Shown: positions 19,108 to 28,387, numbered from the stretch's first letter. The stretch: DNA of 64,000 nucleotides from Actinomycetes bacterium (GCA_024637035.1 JAGXFW010000016.1:402485-466484), one strand, 5' to 3'. Translations and numbers: made by a program. Notes: generated by a model from the letters alone, not told the origin.

Positions 19108-19983
19108 TCAGTACGCGTAGAGCTTGCCGTACGGACGGTGGGTGAAGGGGGCTATCTTGCCGAAGGGCTGGGATAGCACCTCGGTCGCGTCGAGTGCGTG
19201 CACGCGGCAGAAATCGGTGACCAACTCCTCGATGCGGGCCGCGTCTTCGGGAGTCGGGTCGACCACGCTCACCTCTTTGCCCAGTTGGTGCCCCTGCACC
19301 GACCCGCGAACGTAGATCACCCCGCCGTGCATGCCCGTGCCCACGTACGAACCCAGGATCGGCTCGCTCGAATCGCCGAGGCCGAGTAGGATCATCTCGC
19401 CCCCGGCCATGTACTCACCGAAGAAGTCGCGGGCATGGCCGCCGATGACTATGACCGGGTGCTGCTCCCCGTAGGCCTTCATGTGGATGCCCACACGGTA
19501 GCCCACGTCGCCGAGGACGTAGACCCGGCCGCCGCGCATGCCATAGCCGACCACGTCGCCCGCATCGCCGCGCACGACCACCAGGCCCCTGTTCATGGTG
19601 TTGGCGATACCGTCTTGTGCGTTGTCGTCCACGATGACCGTGGGACCGTCCATGAAGGTGGCCAGGTCGTTGCCGGGCACACCGTTGACCATGATGGTGA
19701 GGTGGTCTGCGCTGATGCCGGCGCCGATGTAGCGTTGACCGTTGATGTTATCGAGCATGACGGTCGTCATGCCCTCCCCCACAAGCATCCGGATCTGCTC
19801 GTTCAGAGTCTTGTAATAGACGCCTCTCGCGTCGATGTGGGCCGTGTCGCCGTCGCGGGTCACCAGGCCGTTCTCGAGGCCGGGTTGGCCCGCCGTGATG
19901 CGCGCGGGCTCGATGCCCGTGGGCCCGCGCCGGGCGGGGCCGGTGGGTACGCTGCGCACTGATTCCGACGACGGTGTCATCAT
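19108..19983 (-). CDS. Glutamate synthase, GXGXG domain protein (split large subunit, part 3)
   Basis: 291 residues made almost wholly of the right-handed beta-helix that closes the large subunit of glutamate synthase, with repeated Gly motifs (GDAGDVVGYGMRGGRVYVLG, GGHARDFFGEYMAGG, GSYVGTGMHGG). The domain is thought to be structural, holding the glutaminase and FMN domains in register. In this archaeal-type arrangement it is a separate gene. It starts 10 bases after the FMN subunit gene, with AGGGAGAG upstream. Confidence 0.88.
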   Translation of the reverse strand: MMTPSSESVRSVPTGPARRGPTGIEPARITAGQPGLENGLVTRDGDTAHIDARGVYYKTLNEQIRMLVGEGMTTVMLDNINGQRYIGAGISADHLTIMVNGVPGNDLATFMDGPTVIVDDNAQDGIANTMNRGLVVVRGDAGDVVGYGMRGGRVYVLGDVGYRVGIHMKAYGEQHPVIVIGGHARDFFGEYMAGGEMILLGLGDSSEPILGSYVGTGMHGGVIYVRGSVQGHQLGKEVSVVDPTPEDAARIEELVTDFCRVHALDATEVLSQPFGKIAPFTHRPYGKLYAY

Positions 19984-19993
19984 CCAGCTCTCC

Positions 19994-21520
19994 CTAGTGG
20001 CCGACGCCGGCCTGCTTCACGCCGATGATGTCCATGGTCGTCTGGTCGAGTCCGAGCGCGCGCAGGCGTTCCCGGCTGCCGCGCAGACTCTCGATGGCGT
20101 TCACCCCGACGGCGCCAAGCACCTCGGCGATCTCGTGACTCCACGCCCGGATGAGGTTGGAGACGCGTTCGGCGCCCCACTCCGGATCAAGGCGGCGCGT
20201 CAGTTCCGGGCGCTGGGTGGTTATTCCCCACGAGCAACAACCCGTGTGGCACTTCTGACAGACGTGACAGCCCATGGCGACCAACAACGCAGTGCCCACC
20301 CCGCAGGCGTCGGCGCCGAGGGCGATAGCCTTGACGATGTCGGCCGAACTCCGGATACCGCCTGCGGCGACGATGGAAGCGCGGTTGCGGATGCCCTCGT
20401 CGCGCAGACGCTGGTCGACGACCGCGATCGCGATCTCGATAGGGATACCCACGTGGTCGCGGATGATGGTGGGAGCCGCCCCGGTGCCGCCCTTGAAACC
20501 GTCGAGGTAGACGATGTCGGCTCCCGCCCGCACGACGCCGGAGGCGATGGCTGCCACGTTGTGCACGCAGGCGATCTTCACCGAGACCGGCTTGTAGCCG
20601 GTGGCCTCTTTGATGGCGTAGATCAGCTGCCGCAAGTCCTCGATCGAGTAGATGTCGTGATGTGGCGCAGGCGAGAGCGCGTCGGTGCCCTGGGGGATCA
20701 TGCGCGTGGTCGAGACCTGTTCGTCGATCTTCTCGCCGGGAAGGTGGCCACCGATGCCGGGCTTGGCTCCCTGGCCTATCTTGATCTCCACCGCCGCGCC
20801 GGCCTGCAGGTAGTCGGCATGCACGCCGAAGCGGCCCGAAGCGCACTGCACGATGATGTTGTCCTGGTAGGGCTCGAGATCGGCGTGCAACCCGCCTTCG
20901 CCCGTGTTCATGAACGTGCCCGACGCCTTCGCCGCCATGGCCAGGGCCCGATGTACGTTCAGCGACACCGACCCGAAGCTCATACCCCCGAACACGATCG
21001 GGGTCTCGAGCATCAGTTGCGGGTCGAGTTCGGTGAGGAGCTTCGGAGGCCCCCCGTCGCCGTTCCCATACCCCACCTCGATGGAGTCGGGCTTGCGGCC
21101 CAAGAACGTGCGCAACTCCATGGGCTCGCGCAGCGGGTCGATCGAGGGATTGGTCACCTGGCACGCGTCGAGCAACAAATGATCGAATATGCGCAGGTAT
21201 GGCTTGTCGGTGCCCATGCCGGTGAGCAACACGCCGCCCGTCTCGGCCTGCCGCCAGATCGCCTTCCGGAGGCCGGACGACATACTGTCGGACTCCTTGT
21301 AGGCGAGGGGGTTCTTCTCGATGGTTATCGCGTCGGCCGGGCAGAAGGTGACGCAGCGATGGCACGCCGCACACTTGGAGTGGTCGGGCATCGGGCGATC
21401 GTCGGCATCGAGATGGTACACATTCCAGCCGCACTGGTGAACGCAACGCCCGCACTTGATGCACGCCTCGCGGTCGATGCGCACTCGGAACTCGGGTCTG
21501 ACGAAAGTCATCTCAGTCAT
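19994..21520 (-). CDS. Glutamate synthase, ferredoxin-FMN domain protein (split large subunit, part 2)
   Basis: 508 residues. Two 4Fe-4S motifs at the N-terminus (CIKCGRCVHQC and CAACHRCVTFC) are fused to the FMN-binding barrel with GQGAKPGIGGHLPGEK and VYLDGFKGGTGAAPT. A further cysteine cluster, CHVCQKCHTGCC, matches the cluster loop of GltB. It reduces 2-oxoglutarate plus ammonia to glutamate. No GltD-type NADPH subunit is next to it, so electrons probably arrive through the ferredoxin domain. Nine bases after the amidotransferase gene. Stop codon TAG. Confidence 0.92.
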   Translation of the reverse strand: MTEMTFVRPEFRVRIDREACIKCGRCVHQCGWNVYHLDADDRPMPDHSKCAACHRCVTFCPADAITIEKNPLAYKESDSMSSGLRKAIWRQAETGGVLLTGMGTDKPYLRIFDHLLLDACQVTNPSIDPLREPMELRTFLGRKPDSIEVGYGNGDGGPPKLLTELDPQLMLETPIVFGGMSFGSVSLNVHRALAMAAKASGTFMNTGEGGLHADLEPYQDNIIVQCASGRFGVHADYLQAGAAVEIKIGQGAKPGIGGHLPGEKIDEQVSTTRMIPQGTDALSPAPHHDIYSIEDLRQLIYAIKEATGYKPVSVKIACVHNVAAIASGVVRAGADIVYLDGFKGGTGAAPTIIRDHVGIPIEIAIAVVDQRLRDEGIRNRASIVAAGGIRSSADIVKAIALGADACGVGTALLVAMGCHVCQKCHTGCCSWGITTQRPELTRRLDPEWGAERVSNLIRAWSHEIAEVLGAVGVNAIESLRGSRERLRALGLDQTTMDIIGVKQAGVGH

Positions 21521-21529
21521 GGCAGACCT

Positions 21530-22771
21530 CTACGCTACCGCGTCGTACGCGGCCGAGGTGGCAAGGTTGACGCCGTCTTCCAGTCGAGCGATCACGGGTT
21601 CGCCGGCGCGCGGCATCCAGGTGAGGTCGGGTTTCGGGCAGATCTCGCGGATCGCCGACTCCTCGCTGGCCACGTACACCGTCGTGCCCTTGCGGGCCGC
21701 GGCCAGAGGCCGGAGCTTGATGCGGTCGCTGAGCGCCACCATGCCCTCGCCCATGCCCAGGACGACGGCGAACGGACCGTTGAGGAGAGCGGGTCCATAG
21801 ACCGCCCGCAGAGCAGTGTACAGCTGCCGGTCCTCCTTCTCCATCAGGTCGATGTCCTTCCAGAAGGGGCTGGCCAGCGCCTTGCACGCTATCTCCACCG
21901 ACAGCCCGTGCCGCCGCAACAGGAGGTCGAACAGGTACGTGACCACCTCGGTGTCGGTACGCATGGAGCACTTGTACCCGAACATCTCGAGGTAGCGCTG
22001 GTTGATGCCGTACGAGCTGATCTCGCCGTTGTGCACGATGCTGTAGTCGAGCAGACAGAACGGGTGTGCGCCGCCCCACCAGCCAGGCGTGTTCGTGGGA
22101 AAGCGACCGTGGCCGGTCCAGGTCCAACCGCGGTACTCGTCGAGGCGGTAGAACTCACCGATCTCTTCGGGGAACCCGACACCTTTGAAGGCGCCCATGT
22201 TGCGGCCCGAAGAGGCAACGAAGGCTCCCTTGATGTGGTTGTTGATGTCCATGACCGAGTGGACCACGTAGTCCTCGGCGCTGAGCTGAGTCTCGGCCAG
22301 GCGCTCGTCGCTGATCTCGAGGAAGTATCGCCAGAGGATGGGCTCGTCCTCGATACCCCGCACCGACTTCGACGGGATCGGTTCATGGTGCAAGATCACG
22401 AAATGGCGCGCCAGATAGTACTCGGTGTCGTCCTTGCCCACATCGTCGTTGAACAGCATGTGGAAGCAGAAGGCGTAGGGGAAGTCGGGATAGATGCCGT
22501 AACCCGCGAAACCGCCACCGAGGCCGTTGCCGCGGTCGTGCATCGAGGACATGCTGCGCAGAGCGAGCTCCCCGCTCATGCGACCGCCCGATTCGTCACA
22601 CACGCCCATCAGCCCGCATCCACCCAGGATGCGTTCCTCGGCCTCAGCCGTGTACTCCGGCCGCGGAACCAGGTCGCTGGAGCGTGAACCGGGCGCGGGA
22701 AGGCCCCCGTATGGACGCCCAGCGCTCCGCCTATCGGCCTCGCCGAATCGGTTGAGACCGCGGGCGCTCAA
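21530..22771 (-). CDS. Glutamate synthase, class II amidotransferase domain protein (split large subunit, part 1)
   Basis: Releases ammonia from glutamine. The domain begins CGLMGVCDESGG, the N-terminal nucleophile Cys of PurF/GltB-type amidotransferases, and carries WTGHGRFPTNTPGWWGGAHP and VVTYLFDLLLRRHGL further on. I chose a TTG at 22771, which overlaps the upstream TGA as TTGA and has AAGGAAGG seven bases before it; this gives 413 residues with the catalytic Cys at residue 52, so a propeptide of about 51 residues must be removed. Much longer upstream reading is only the shadow of the HdrBC-like gene. Stop codon TAG. Confidence 0.85.
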   Translation of the reverse strand: MSARGLNRFGEADRRSAGRPYGGLPAPGSRSSDLVPRPEYTAEAEERILGGCGLMGVCDESGGRMSGELALRSMSSMHDRGNGLGGGFAGYGIYPDFPYAFCFHMLFNDDVGKDDTEYYLARHFVILHHEPIPSKSVRGIEDEPILWRYFLEISDERLAETQLSAEDYVVHSVMDINNHIKGAFVASSGRNMGAFKGVGFPEEIGEFYRLDEYRGWTWTGHGRFPTNTPGWWGGAHPFCLLDYSIVHNGEISSYGINQRYLEMFGYKCSMRTDTEVVTYLFDLLLRRHGLSVEIACKALASPFWKDIDLMEKEDRQLYTALRAVYGPALLNGPFAVVLGMGEGMVALSDRIKLRPLAAARKGTTVYVASEESAIREICPKPDLTWMPRAGEPVIARLEDGVNLATSAAYDAVA

Positions 22772-24114
22772 CGTTCCGCCTTCCTTGAGGACAGCATCTT
22801 CTTGAGTTCCTCTCCCCCGGCCCGGGGCAGTGGATCCAGCCCCAGCTTCGCCCGGGCGCTCTCCCGCGGTTCGCCCAACGACCCCGTCGAAAGGAACATG
22901 TCGTACGCCGAGCGTACCGCCGCCGGCATGCTGCCCCGGTCCACAGAGAGCTCCTTCAGCTTGCGGAACACCTCGGCCATGCCCAGCCGGCTGTGACACT
23001 TCTCGTAGCACGTGTAGCACTCGAGGCACTTCCAGAGGTCGGCGCGGTCGATCACCCCGTCGAGATCGCCGGTCAAGATCTCGCCGATGATGCCAGTCGG
23101 GCTGAAGCCCGATCCCGCTTTCGTGACCGGGCAGTCTTCCTCGCAGGCACGGCACTCGGCGCACTTCTGCAGTTCGGTCACCGTGAAGTCTCGCGCGATC
23201 ACTTGATGTTGTGCGGTCCTCTGGCCCCACTTCTCGAGGAAGGGCTCGGTGCTCACACGATGCATCGAAAGGCCGAGTTCCTCTGGTTCGTGGCCGAGCG
23301 CAAGCGCGAACAGCTCCGAATAGTAGAAGACGGGGAGACCCGTCCGAGCCTCTACTCCTCGAAGGATCGAGGCCTGATTCAGGTCGAACTGCTGAAGGCA
23401 GGAAGGGCACACCACCACCAGCGCGTCCACTCCCACGTCGGCGAGGTCGTCGAGCTTGTTCCGGCACAGGTCGAGGGCGCTGTCGCGCTCGCCGACCCGG
23501 TCGAGAGCGCCGCCGCAGCAGTCCATCTTGGTCTCGTAGTCCACGACCGTCGCGCCCAAGGCCCGCACGAGGTCTTCGAGTTTGGTGGGGTTGGTCGAGC
23601 TATCCCAGCGCACCGCCGGGCTCGGCCGCAAGAGGTGGCAGCCGTAGTGCACCGCCACGCGCATGCCCCAAAGAGGCTTGTGCACCATCTTCGCGATGGC
23701 GGCGGGCCCGAGCTCATCGTACAGCCACTCGGCCAGATGACTCACCGCGGGCAGAGCCACCTCACCCTGTCGAGGCTCACCTTCCGAGACGATGTCGGCG
23801 ACACGGTCGGCGAGACGCCAGTCGGCCCGCAAGGTCGCCGAGACGGACTTGAACGTCGAGTAGCAGCCGTTGCAGGGGGTGACGATGGAGACGCCCGCCT
23901 CCTCGGCCAGGAAGAGGTTCCGCGCGGCCGTAGCGTAGTAGGCCTCTTCGTCCATGGCCTTCATCAGCGTGCCTTCCGGGCAGCACGTGTAGCCTTCCAC
24001 CGCGACGGGTTGCCCGCCGGCTGCGGCGATGGCGATCCTCGTGGACTTCTCTATGAACGGGAACCGGGCTGGTATGGTGCAGCCCCAGAAGACCGAGAAC
24101 GTCTTGGACATCAC
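22768..24114 (-). CDS. HdrB-HdrC-like iron-sulfur protein
   Basis: 448 residues. The N-terminal 290 or so residues carry two CCG-type cysteine sets of heterodisulfide reductase subunit B: GCTIPARFP, CCPEG and CNGCY, then GCHLLRP, MDCCGG and CPSCLQQFD. The C-terminal part carries two 4Fe-4S motifs of HdrC type, CAECRACEEDC and CLECYTCYEKC. So HdrB and HdrC are fused, in the reverse order of the usual hdrC-hdrB. It overlaps the glutamate synthase gene by four bases and is the first gene of that operon, which suggests a role in feeding electrons to it. No HdrA is visible in the window. Confidence 0.85.
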   Translation of the reverse strand: MMSKTFSVFWGCTIPARFPFIEKSTRIAIAAAGGQPVAVEGYTCCPEGTLMKAMDEEAYYATAARNLFLAEEAGVSIVTPCNGCYSTFKSVSATLRADWRLADRVADIVSEGEPRQGEVALPAVSHLAEWLYDELGPAAIAKMVHKPLWGMRVAVHYGCHLLRPSPAVRWDSSTNPTKLEDLVRALGATVVDYETKMDCCGGALDRVGERDSALDLCRNKLDDLADVGVDALVVVCPSCLQQFDLNQASILRGVEARTGLPVFYYSELFALALGHEPEELGLSMHRVSTEPFLEKWGQRTAQHQVIARDFTVTELQKCAECRACEEDCPVTKAGSGFSPTGIIGEILTGDLDGVIDRADLWKCLECYTCYEKCHSRLGMAEVFRKLKELSVDRGSMPAAVRSAYDMFLSTGSLGEPRESARAKLGLDPLPRAGGEELKKMLSSRKAER

Positions 24115-24294
24115 TGATCACCTGCTGAGTCTTGCGCCTCTGCGGCGAGCGAGGCGAGATTGCTGAGCGGCCCGGGGGTCGTTCTTCGACCGGGGTAGGT
24201 CAGTCTACCAGGGGGGACGGCTCCGCGCTCATGTACATCTGGCCTACCCACCACCCCGTTCACCTAGCCGTATGTACTACGATGGCTCGGAAAG

Positions 24295-25326
24295 TCAGCC
24301 GCGGCGGAATCCTGCTGGAGGCGGAGACGGCACCGCGAGCGGGTTAGCGGGAAGCCCGGGACGAGGTGAGCCGTGGTTGTAGTCTCGCGGCGCGACGTCG
24401 TTCGGCGAATCGGGATAGAAGATGGAGGCAAGCGTCTGGATGTGGTCCCTCCCGGGCCCCAGCTCGAATTGACCGCCGCCGTACATGGGGATCGACTCCG
24501 CCCGGCAGAAGTCGATCGCGGCAAGCAGCCGAGCGAGCGACCCGAAGCGGGAGGGTTTGATATTGATGGCCCCCGGTCGAGTGGCGAGCGCCTGGATGTC
24601 GGCGACCGAGTGGATGGGCGCGTCCCAACTGAAACGGTCCTGCGCGTCGGCTATGAGTTCGAGCGCTTCGTCGCACGGCGCGGGGTCCTCGATCCACACA
24701 TCGGGGAAACTCTCGACCACCCTGCGGTACAGGGCGGGATCGAAGTCTTGATCGACCGGAGTCCCATGATAGGCGCCCTTGAGGTCGACCACGCGGACGC
24801 GGCCCGTGTCGGCGAGGGTGCGGCAGAGCTCGGGACTCCATGAACTCTGCGCGTCGAGCTTGAACTCCAGCGAAGGCGTCGCTCCCAACCAACCGAGCAC
24901 AACCCTCGCGTCGGGAGGATCGCCCAGCCGGGTCGACACGACGAAGCGCGTGGCGCGTTCCTCCATCCCGAGCGCGGCACCGAGCGAAAGCCTGTTCTGG
25001 CGCAAGGCCAGATCGAGCGCGGCGCTCTCGAACCCCCACCGCGAATAGGCCTCGTTCTCTAACGGAAGCAGTGGTTCGAGCAAGGCGGAGAAGCCCGCGA
25101 GATCACCCTCGTAGCGCAAGTCGAACTCGGAGCGCGCGGGGAGTACGGTCTCGTGTGTGGCGGCATCATAGGTGACGTCTTCGCCACACCCTTCGTCCCC
25201 GGCTCCTCGAAAGGTGACCACGGTGGTGACCCGCGTGAAGCCGCTGGATACTTCTTGACTCAGCGGCGCGAGCCGGTGCCCCTCCACCACCAGGGAGAGA
25301 CTGCCCAGACGCTCGTAGTCGCTCAT
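24295..25326 (-). CDS. Enolase-superfamily enzyme (mandelate racemase/muconate cycloisomerase-like)
   Basis: 343 residues from the ATG at 25326, preceded by AAGGAG; an upstream in-frame ATG lies inside the radical SAM gene. It shows the order of active-site elements of the superfamily: a Lys strand (LEFKLDAQ), metal ligands in VVDLKGAY, VWIEDPAP and SWDAPIHS, then the second Lys in INIKPSRFG. Candidate activities include dipeptide epimerase and o-succinylbenzoate synthase; the sequence alone does not choose. It overlaps no neighbour and follows the radical SAM gene by 16 bases. Confidence 0.8.
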   Translation of the reverse strand: MSDYERLGSLSLVVEGHRLAPLSQEVSSGFTRVTTVVTFRGAGDEGCGEDVTYDAATHETVLPARSEFDLRYEGDLAGFSALLEPLLPLENEAYSRWGFESAALDLALRQNRLSLGAALGMEERATRFVVSTRLGDPPDARVVLGWLGATPSLEFKLDAQSSWSPELCRTLADTGRVRVVDLKGAYHGTPVDQDFDPALYRRVVESFPDVWIEDPAPCDEALELIADAQDRFSWDAPIHSVADIQALATRPGAINIKPSRFGSLARLLAAIDFCRAESIPMYGGGQFELGPGRDHIQTLASIFYPDSPNDVAPRDYNHGSPRPGLPANPLAVPSPPPAGFRRG

Positions 25327-25342
25327 GCCTGCTCCTTCCGTG

Positions 25343-26221
25343 TCAGAGAGCCCGCCGCGATTCGGGACGCAACATGCCGGCGTCTGGAGCGTCGAGGAAT
25401 GTATCGAGTGCGCGGAGCATGCCCTCCTTGTCGGCCGGCAACCTGCCACCCACGGAGACGTAGTTCGAGGCGTGGTTCGAACGGAACAGCGCGTCGGTCA
25501 CGTTCGTGTGCGCGAGGATCGCGCGGAGCTCGCCCAGCATGGACAAGGGGTCGGGCACCACGAACTCCCCACTCGCCACCAGACGAGCTAGAGGTGTGCC
25601 CTCCACCACCATCAGACTCAGTACGCCGATGAACTGAGGGTCGATGGCGGAGAGGGCGCGCCCGGTTGCGGCGGCGTGCACCGGCGAACGCTCCGCTCCC
25701 GCGAGGCCCAGGATCGCGGTGATAGACATGCTCATGCCGGCATCGATGGCCCGGCGGGAGGCTTCGACCTGTTCCGCGACCGTGACGCGCTTGTTGCAGG
25801 CCTCGAGGGTGGCATCATCGCCGGATTCGAGGCCAAGGAAGAGCAGAGTCAAGCCGGCCGCCGCCAATCGGGTCAACTGCTCCGGGCTCTTCCGCAGCAA
25901 CGATTGCGCGGTGGCATAGGAGCTCACACGCTCCAGGTCGGGAAGCTCCTCGTGGAGGAGAGACAGCAGCTCGAGCAAACGGCTCTGGGGGAGCATCAGC
26001 GCGTCCCCATCGGCGAGGAACACACGGCGCACATGTCGCTTGACCGCTTGAGGAAGGGCGTGCACGTCCTCAACAGCCTCGGCGAACGGCCGAACGCGGA
26101 AGGGCTTGTCGAGATACGTGGAACAGAAGGTGCAGCCGTTGTTCGAGCACCCGTAGGTGACTTGAAGGATGAGGCTGTCGGCTTCACTGGGCGGCCTGAT
26201 GACGGCGCCTTGGTAACGCAT
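25343..26221 (-). CDS. Radical SAM protein, function unknown
   Basis: 292 residues. Opens with RPPSEADSLILQVTYGC followed by the cluster motif CSNNGCTFC (CX4CX2C), typical of a small B12-independent radical SAM family often annotated only by that domain. GLESGDD and a SAM-binding Gly-rich strand follow. No accessory SPASM or TRAM domain. The enolase-superfamily gene directly downstream suggests a shared substrate, but nothing shows which. Confidence 0.8.
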   Translation of the reverse strand: MRYQGAVIRPPSEADSLILQVTYGCSNNGCTFCSTYLDKPFRVRPFAEAVEDVHALPQAVKRHVRRVFLADGDALMLPQSRLLELLSLLHEELPDLERVSSYATAQSLLRKSPEQLTRLAAAGLTLLFLGLESGDDATLEACNKRVTVAEQVEASRRAIDAGMSMSITAILGLAGAERSPVHAAATGRALSAIDPQFIGVLSLMVVEGTPLARLVASGEFVVPDPLSMLGELRAILAHTNVTDALFRSNHASNYVSVGGRLPADKEGMLRALDTFLDAPDAGMLRPESRRAL

Positions 26222-26465
26222 GCACCGAACGATAGCACAGGGTCGACACGAGGCCTTATACTCGGGTATCCGAGAACGACGGGAGGTACCCCTAGGCGTG
26301 GCGCTACACGGCGCAGTACGCGACTCCGATGTCCGGTCGGAGTTCGGTCAGCCGGGACCGCTCCAACCATCGCACACGGAATCAGTACACGGGTCATCGG
26401 TTTTTTCCGACTCCGGTAGGGTAAACTCTGCTGGCAACGACTGTGCGGACCTGGAGTGCGGCACT

Positions 26466-27509
26466 ATGCGTGATACATCCCCGATGGACGAGACGGGAGT
26501 CGAGCAGACCGGCTCCACTGGAACAGGGGCGGCATGCCCGACGCCGGGCACTCTTCCGACGAGTTCGCCGGCACATGGCGCCGGATCCCCCAGCAGGGAC
26601 ATGGTCGCCACGTACCAGGTGTTCCAACGGGTGCAGGAGGGCGTGGTCGGCCGAAGCCGCGAGGTGCGCGAGATCTTCGCGGCCATCCTCAGCCGCAAGC
26701 ACATACTCCTCGAAGGGCCTCCCGGCACGAGCAAGTCGACCATCGTACGTTCGATCGCCCGCTCGATGAACGTACCGTTCTACTTCATCGAGGGCTCCAT
26801 CGACCTCACACCCTCCAAACTCCTCGGCTACTTCAACCCGGGGAAGGTGCTGCAGGACAGCTACCAGCGCGAGTATTTCGAGATGGGCCCGCTCACCCAG
26901 GCCATGGAAGAGGGCGGCGTGCTCTACCTCGAGGAGTTCAATCGCATGAGCTCCGAGTCGGCCAATCTCCTGATCACGCCCATGGAAGAGGGCGTGATAA
27001 ACATCCCTCGCTATGGCCAGGTCACGGCACTCGACGGCTTCACCATCATCTGTTCGCAGAACCCCTACGACGATGTCGGCACTCTGCAGGTGAGTCGAGC
27101 GTTCCTCGACCGGGTGGTGCGCGTCCGCATGGACTACCAGTCTGAGGATGAGGAGATCGAGATCGTCAGATTGCGCTCCTGTACCGACGACGACAGACTG
27201 GCCAAGACCGCCGTGCGAGTGACCCGCCTCACCCGTGACACGCCCGAGATCAAGCTGGGGGCATCGGTGCGGGCGGCGATCGACGTTGTGACGATCGTCC
27301 AGAACCTCGCCCTCCTCTCCGACGACGAATTGCGCGCCGAAGACCTCGCGGATGCATGCAAGATGGCGCTCTCGAGCAAGATCTGGCTCTCCGAGACCAT
27401 CAACGTGACCCCCGAGGAAGTCATCGACCGCGTGATCGATCGCGCCCGTCGCGAACTCGGTGCCGACTTCTACCTCGGCGAGGACCCGGATAAAAAAAAA
27501 GTTTCCTAG
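26466..27509 (+). CDS. MoxR-family AAA+ ATPase
   Basis: 347 residues from the ATG at 26466, with GGAG nine bases upstream. About 40 poorly conserved residues are followed by the AAA+ core: Walker A GPPGTSKST, Walker B LYLEEFN, sensor 1 CSQNP. MoxR ATPases act as chaperones that, with a VWA-domain partner, mature metalloenzymes or complexes. The VWA partner follows directly. The gene ends in an A9 run (27492-27500) and then GTTTCCTAG, so this stop may be bypassed by slippage into the VWA frame. Confidence 0.9.
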   Translation: MRDTSPMDETGVEQTGSTGTGAACPTPGTLPTSSPAHGAGSPSRDMVATYQVFQRVQEGVVGRSREVREIFAAILSRKHILLEGPPGTSKSTIVRSIARSMNVPFYFIEGSIDLTPSKLLGYFNPGKVLQDSYQREYFEMGPLTQAMEEGGVLYLEEFNRMSSESANLLITPMEEGVINIPRYGQVTALDGFTIICSQNPYDDVGTLQVSRAFLDRVVRVRMDYQSEDEEIEIVRLRSCTDDDRLAKTAVRVTRLTRDTPEIKLGASVRAAIDVVTIVQNLALLSDDELRAEDLADACKMALSSKIWLSETINVTPEEVIDRVIDRARRELGADFYLGEDPDKKKVS

Positions 27510-27515
27510 AGCTCC
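27491..27515 (+). other. Candidate slippage site joining moxR and the VWA gene
   Basis: Nine consecutive A bases (27492-27500), followed by GTTTCC and the moxR TAG. This contains A AAA AAA G, close to the dnaX-type slippery heptamer. A -1 shift, or one extra A in the mRNA, moves translation into the frame FLELLQESGIQLLKRRF..., which runs unbroken into the VWA protein. A GAGG lies about ten bases upstream, and a small CTCCT/AGGAG inverted repeat lies about twelve bases downstream. A base-calling error in the homopolymer is the main alternative. Confidence 0.45.
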
Positions 27516-27580
27516 TACAGGAGTCGGGGATCCAGCTACTCAAGCGTCGCTTCGACACCGGTGAGATCACCGCGTTCGAG

Positions 27581-28387
27581 ATGGCCGAGGCCATCAACCT
27601 CGACCCTCAGATGCAGCAGCAGTTCCTCGACGACGAGGAGTTCATCAAGTACTTCGCCAAGCTGAACCACCTTCTCCGCTCCCGCCTGCGCGACAAGGCG
27701 TTCGTCCTGGCGAAGAGCTTGATCTTGAAGGTAGCGAGCCAACTGGTGGGAACCGGCGTACGCAAGGGCGCCCTGCACCTTCGCCAGGGAGGCTTCACCG
27801 ACGAGATCGACATCGACGCGACGCTCGAGAACCTGGTCACGAACCCGCTCGCGGACCTCGAAGAGAACCTAGCCACCTGGGACCGCAAGCGTGAAGAGAT
27901 CGGGTTCGTCATGATGTTCGACCACAGCTACTCTATGCGCGGACCGAAGATCGTGCTCGCTGCGCTCTGCGTGGCCGCCATCGCCATCTACTTCAAGAAG
28001 AACTACGGCGTGGTCGCTTTCAGCACAGACGTTGAGACGGTGAAGACCATCACCGACAAGATGCACCACGAGACGCTGCTGGATCGCGTCTTCGACCTGC
28101 CCATCGAAGGACTCACCAACATCTCGGGCGCCCTATCCTCCGGCCTCGGCCAACTCAAGAGCTACAACAAGAGGTTCGGTCTCCTGCTCACCGACGGGGG
28201 CTGGACCACCGGCGAAGACCCCCTGGCCGTCGCTTCCCGGTTCGATCGCCTGAACGTCATCGCCTTCCCCCCCGCCAACCCGGACAAGGTGCGCCTCATC
28301 GCAGAAGCCGGACGCGGCACGTTCCAGTTCGTCGAGAACGAGGAGGCCATAACCGGCGCGATCGTGAGGGCCTTGCAGGCGCACTGA
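27581..28387 (+). CDS. VWA (CoxE-like) domain protein, partner of MoxR
   Basis: 268 residues from the ATG at 27581, which has no convincing ribosome binding site. In the same frame, coding-like helical sequence extends upstream to about 27503 without any ATG, GTG or TTG, so the true protein is probably longer and reached by slippage from moxR. The domain has the metal-ion adhesion site DHSYS (in MMFDHSYSMRG) and LLLTDGGWTTGEDP near the end. Proteins of this type bind client proteins for MoxR-driven remodelling. Function of this pair is unknown. Confidence 0.85.
   Translation: MAEAINLDPQMQQQFLDDEEFIKYFAKLNHLLRSRLRDKAFVLAKSLILKVASQLVGTGVRKGALHLRQGGFTDEIDIDATLENLVTNPLADLEENLATWDRKREEIGFVMMFDHSYSMRGPKIVLAALCVAAIAIYFKKNYGVVAFSTDVETVKTITDKMHHETLLDRVFDLPIEGLTNISGALSSGLGQLKSYNKRFGLLLTDGGWTTGEDPLAVASRFDRLNVIAFPPANPDKVRLIAEAGRGTFQFVENEEAITGAIVRALQAH

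Noticed and set aside
19835..22687. A 950-codon open frame on the plus strand
   Set aside because: It lies fully opposite the two glutamate synthase genes, is rich in Arg, His, Asp and Gly without any domain, and is a product of the high GC content.
22772..23467. N-terminal extension of the glutamate synthase amidotransferase gene
   Set aside because: The extra 232 codons only shadow the HdrBC-like gene; the TTG at 22771 with a ribosome binding site is a better start.
27507..27509. moxR UAG read as pyrrolysine
   Set aside because: The frame after this UAG gives a Ser/Arg/Thr-rich sequence unlike any protein; the VWA sequence lies in the -1 frame, so slippage, not Pyl, would be needed.
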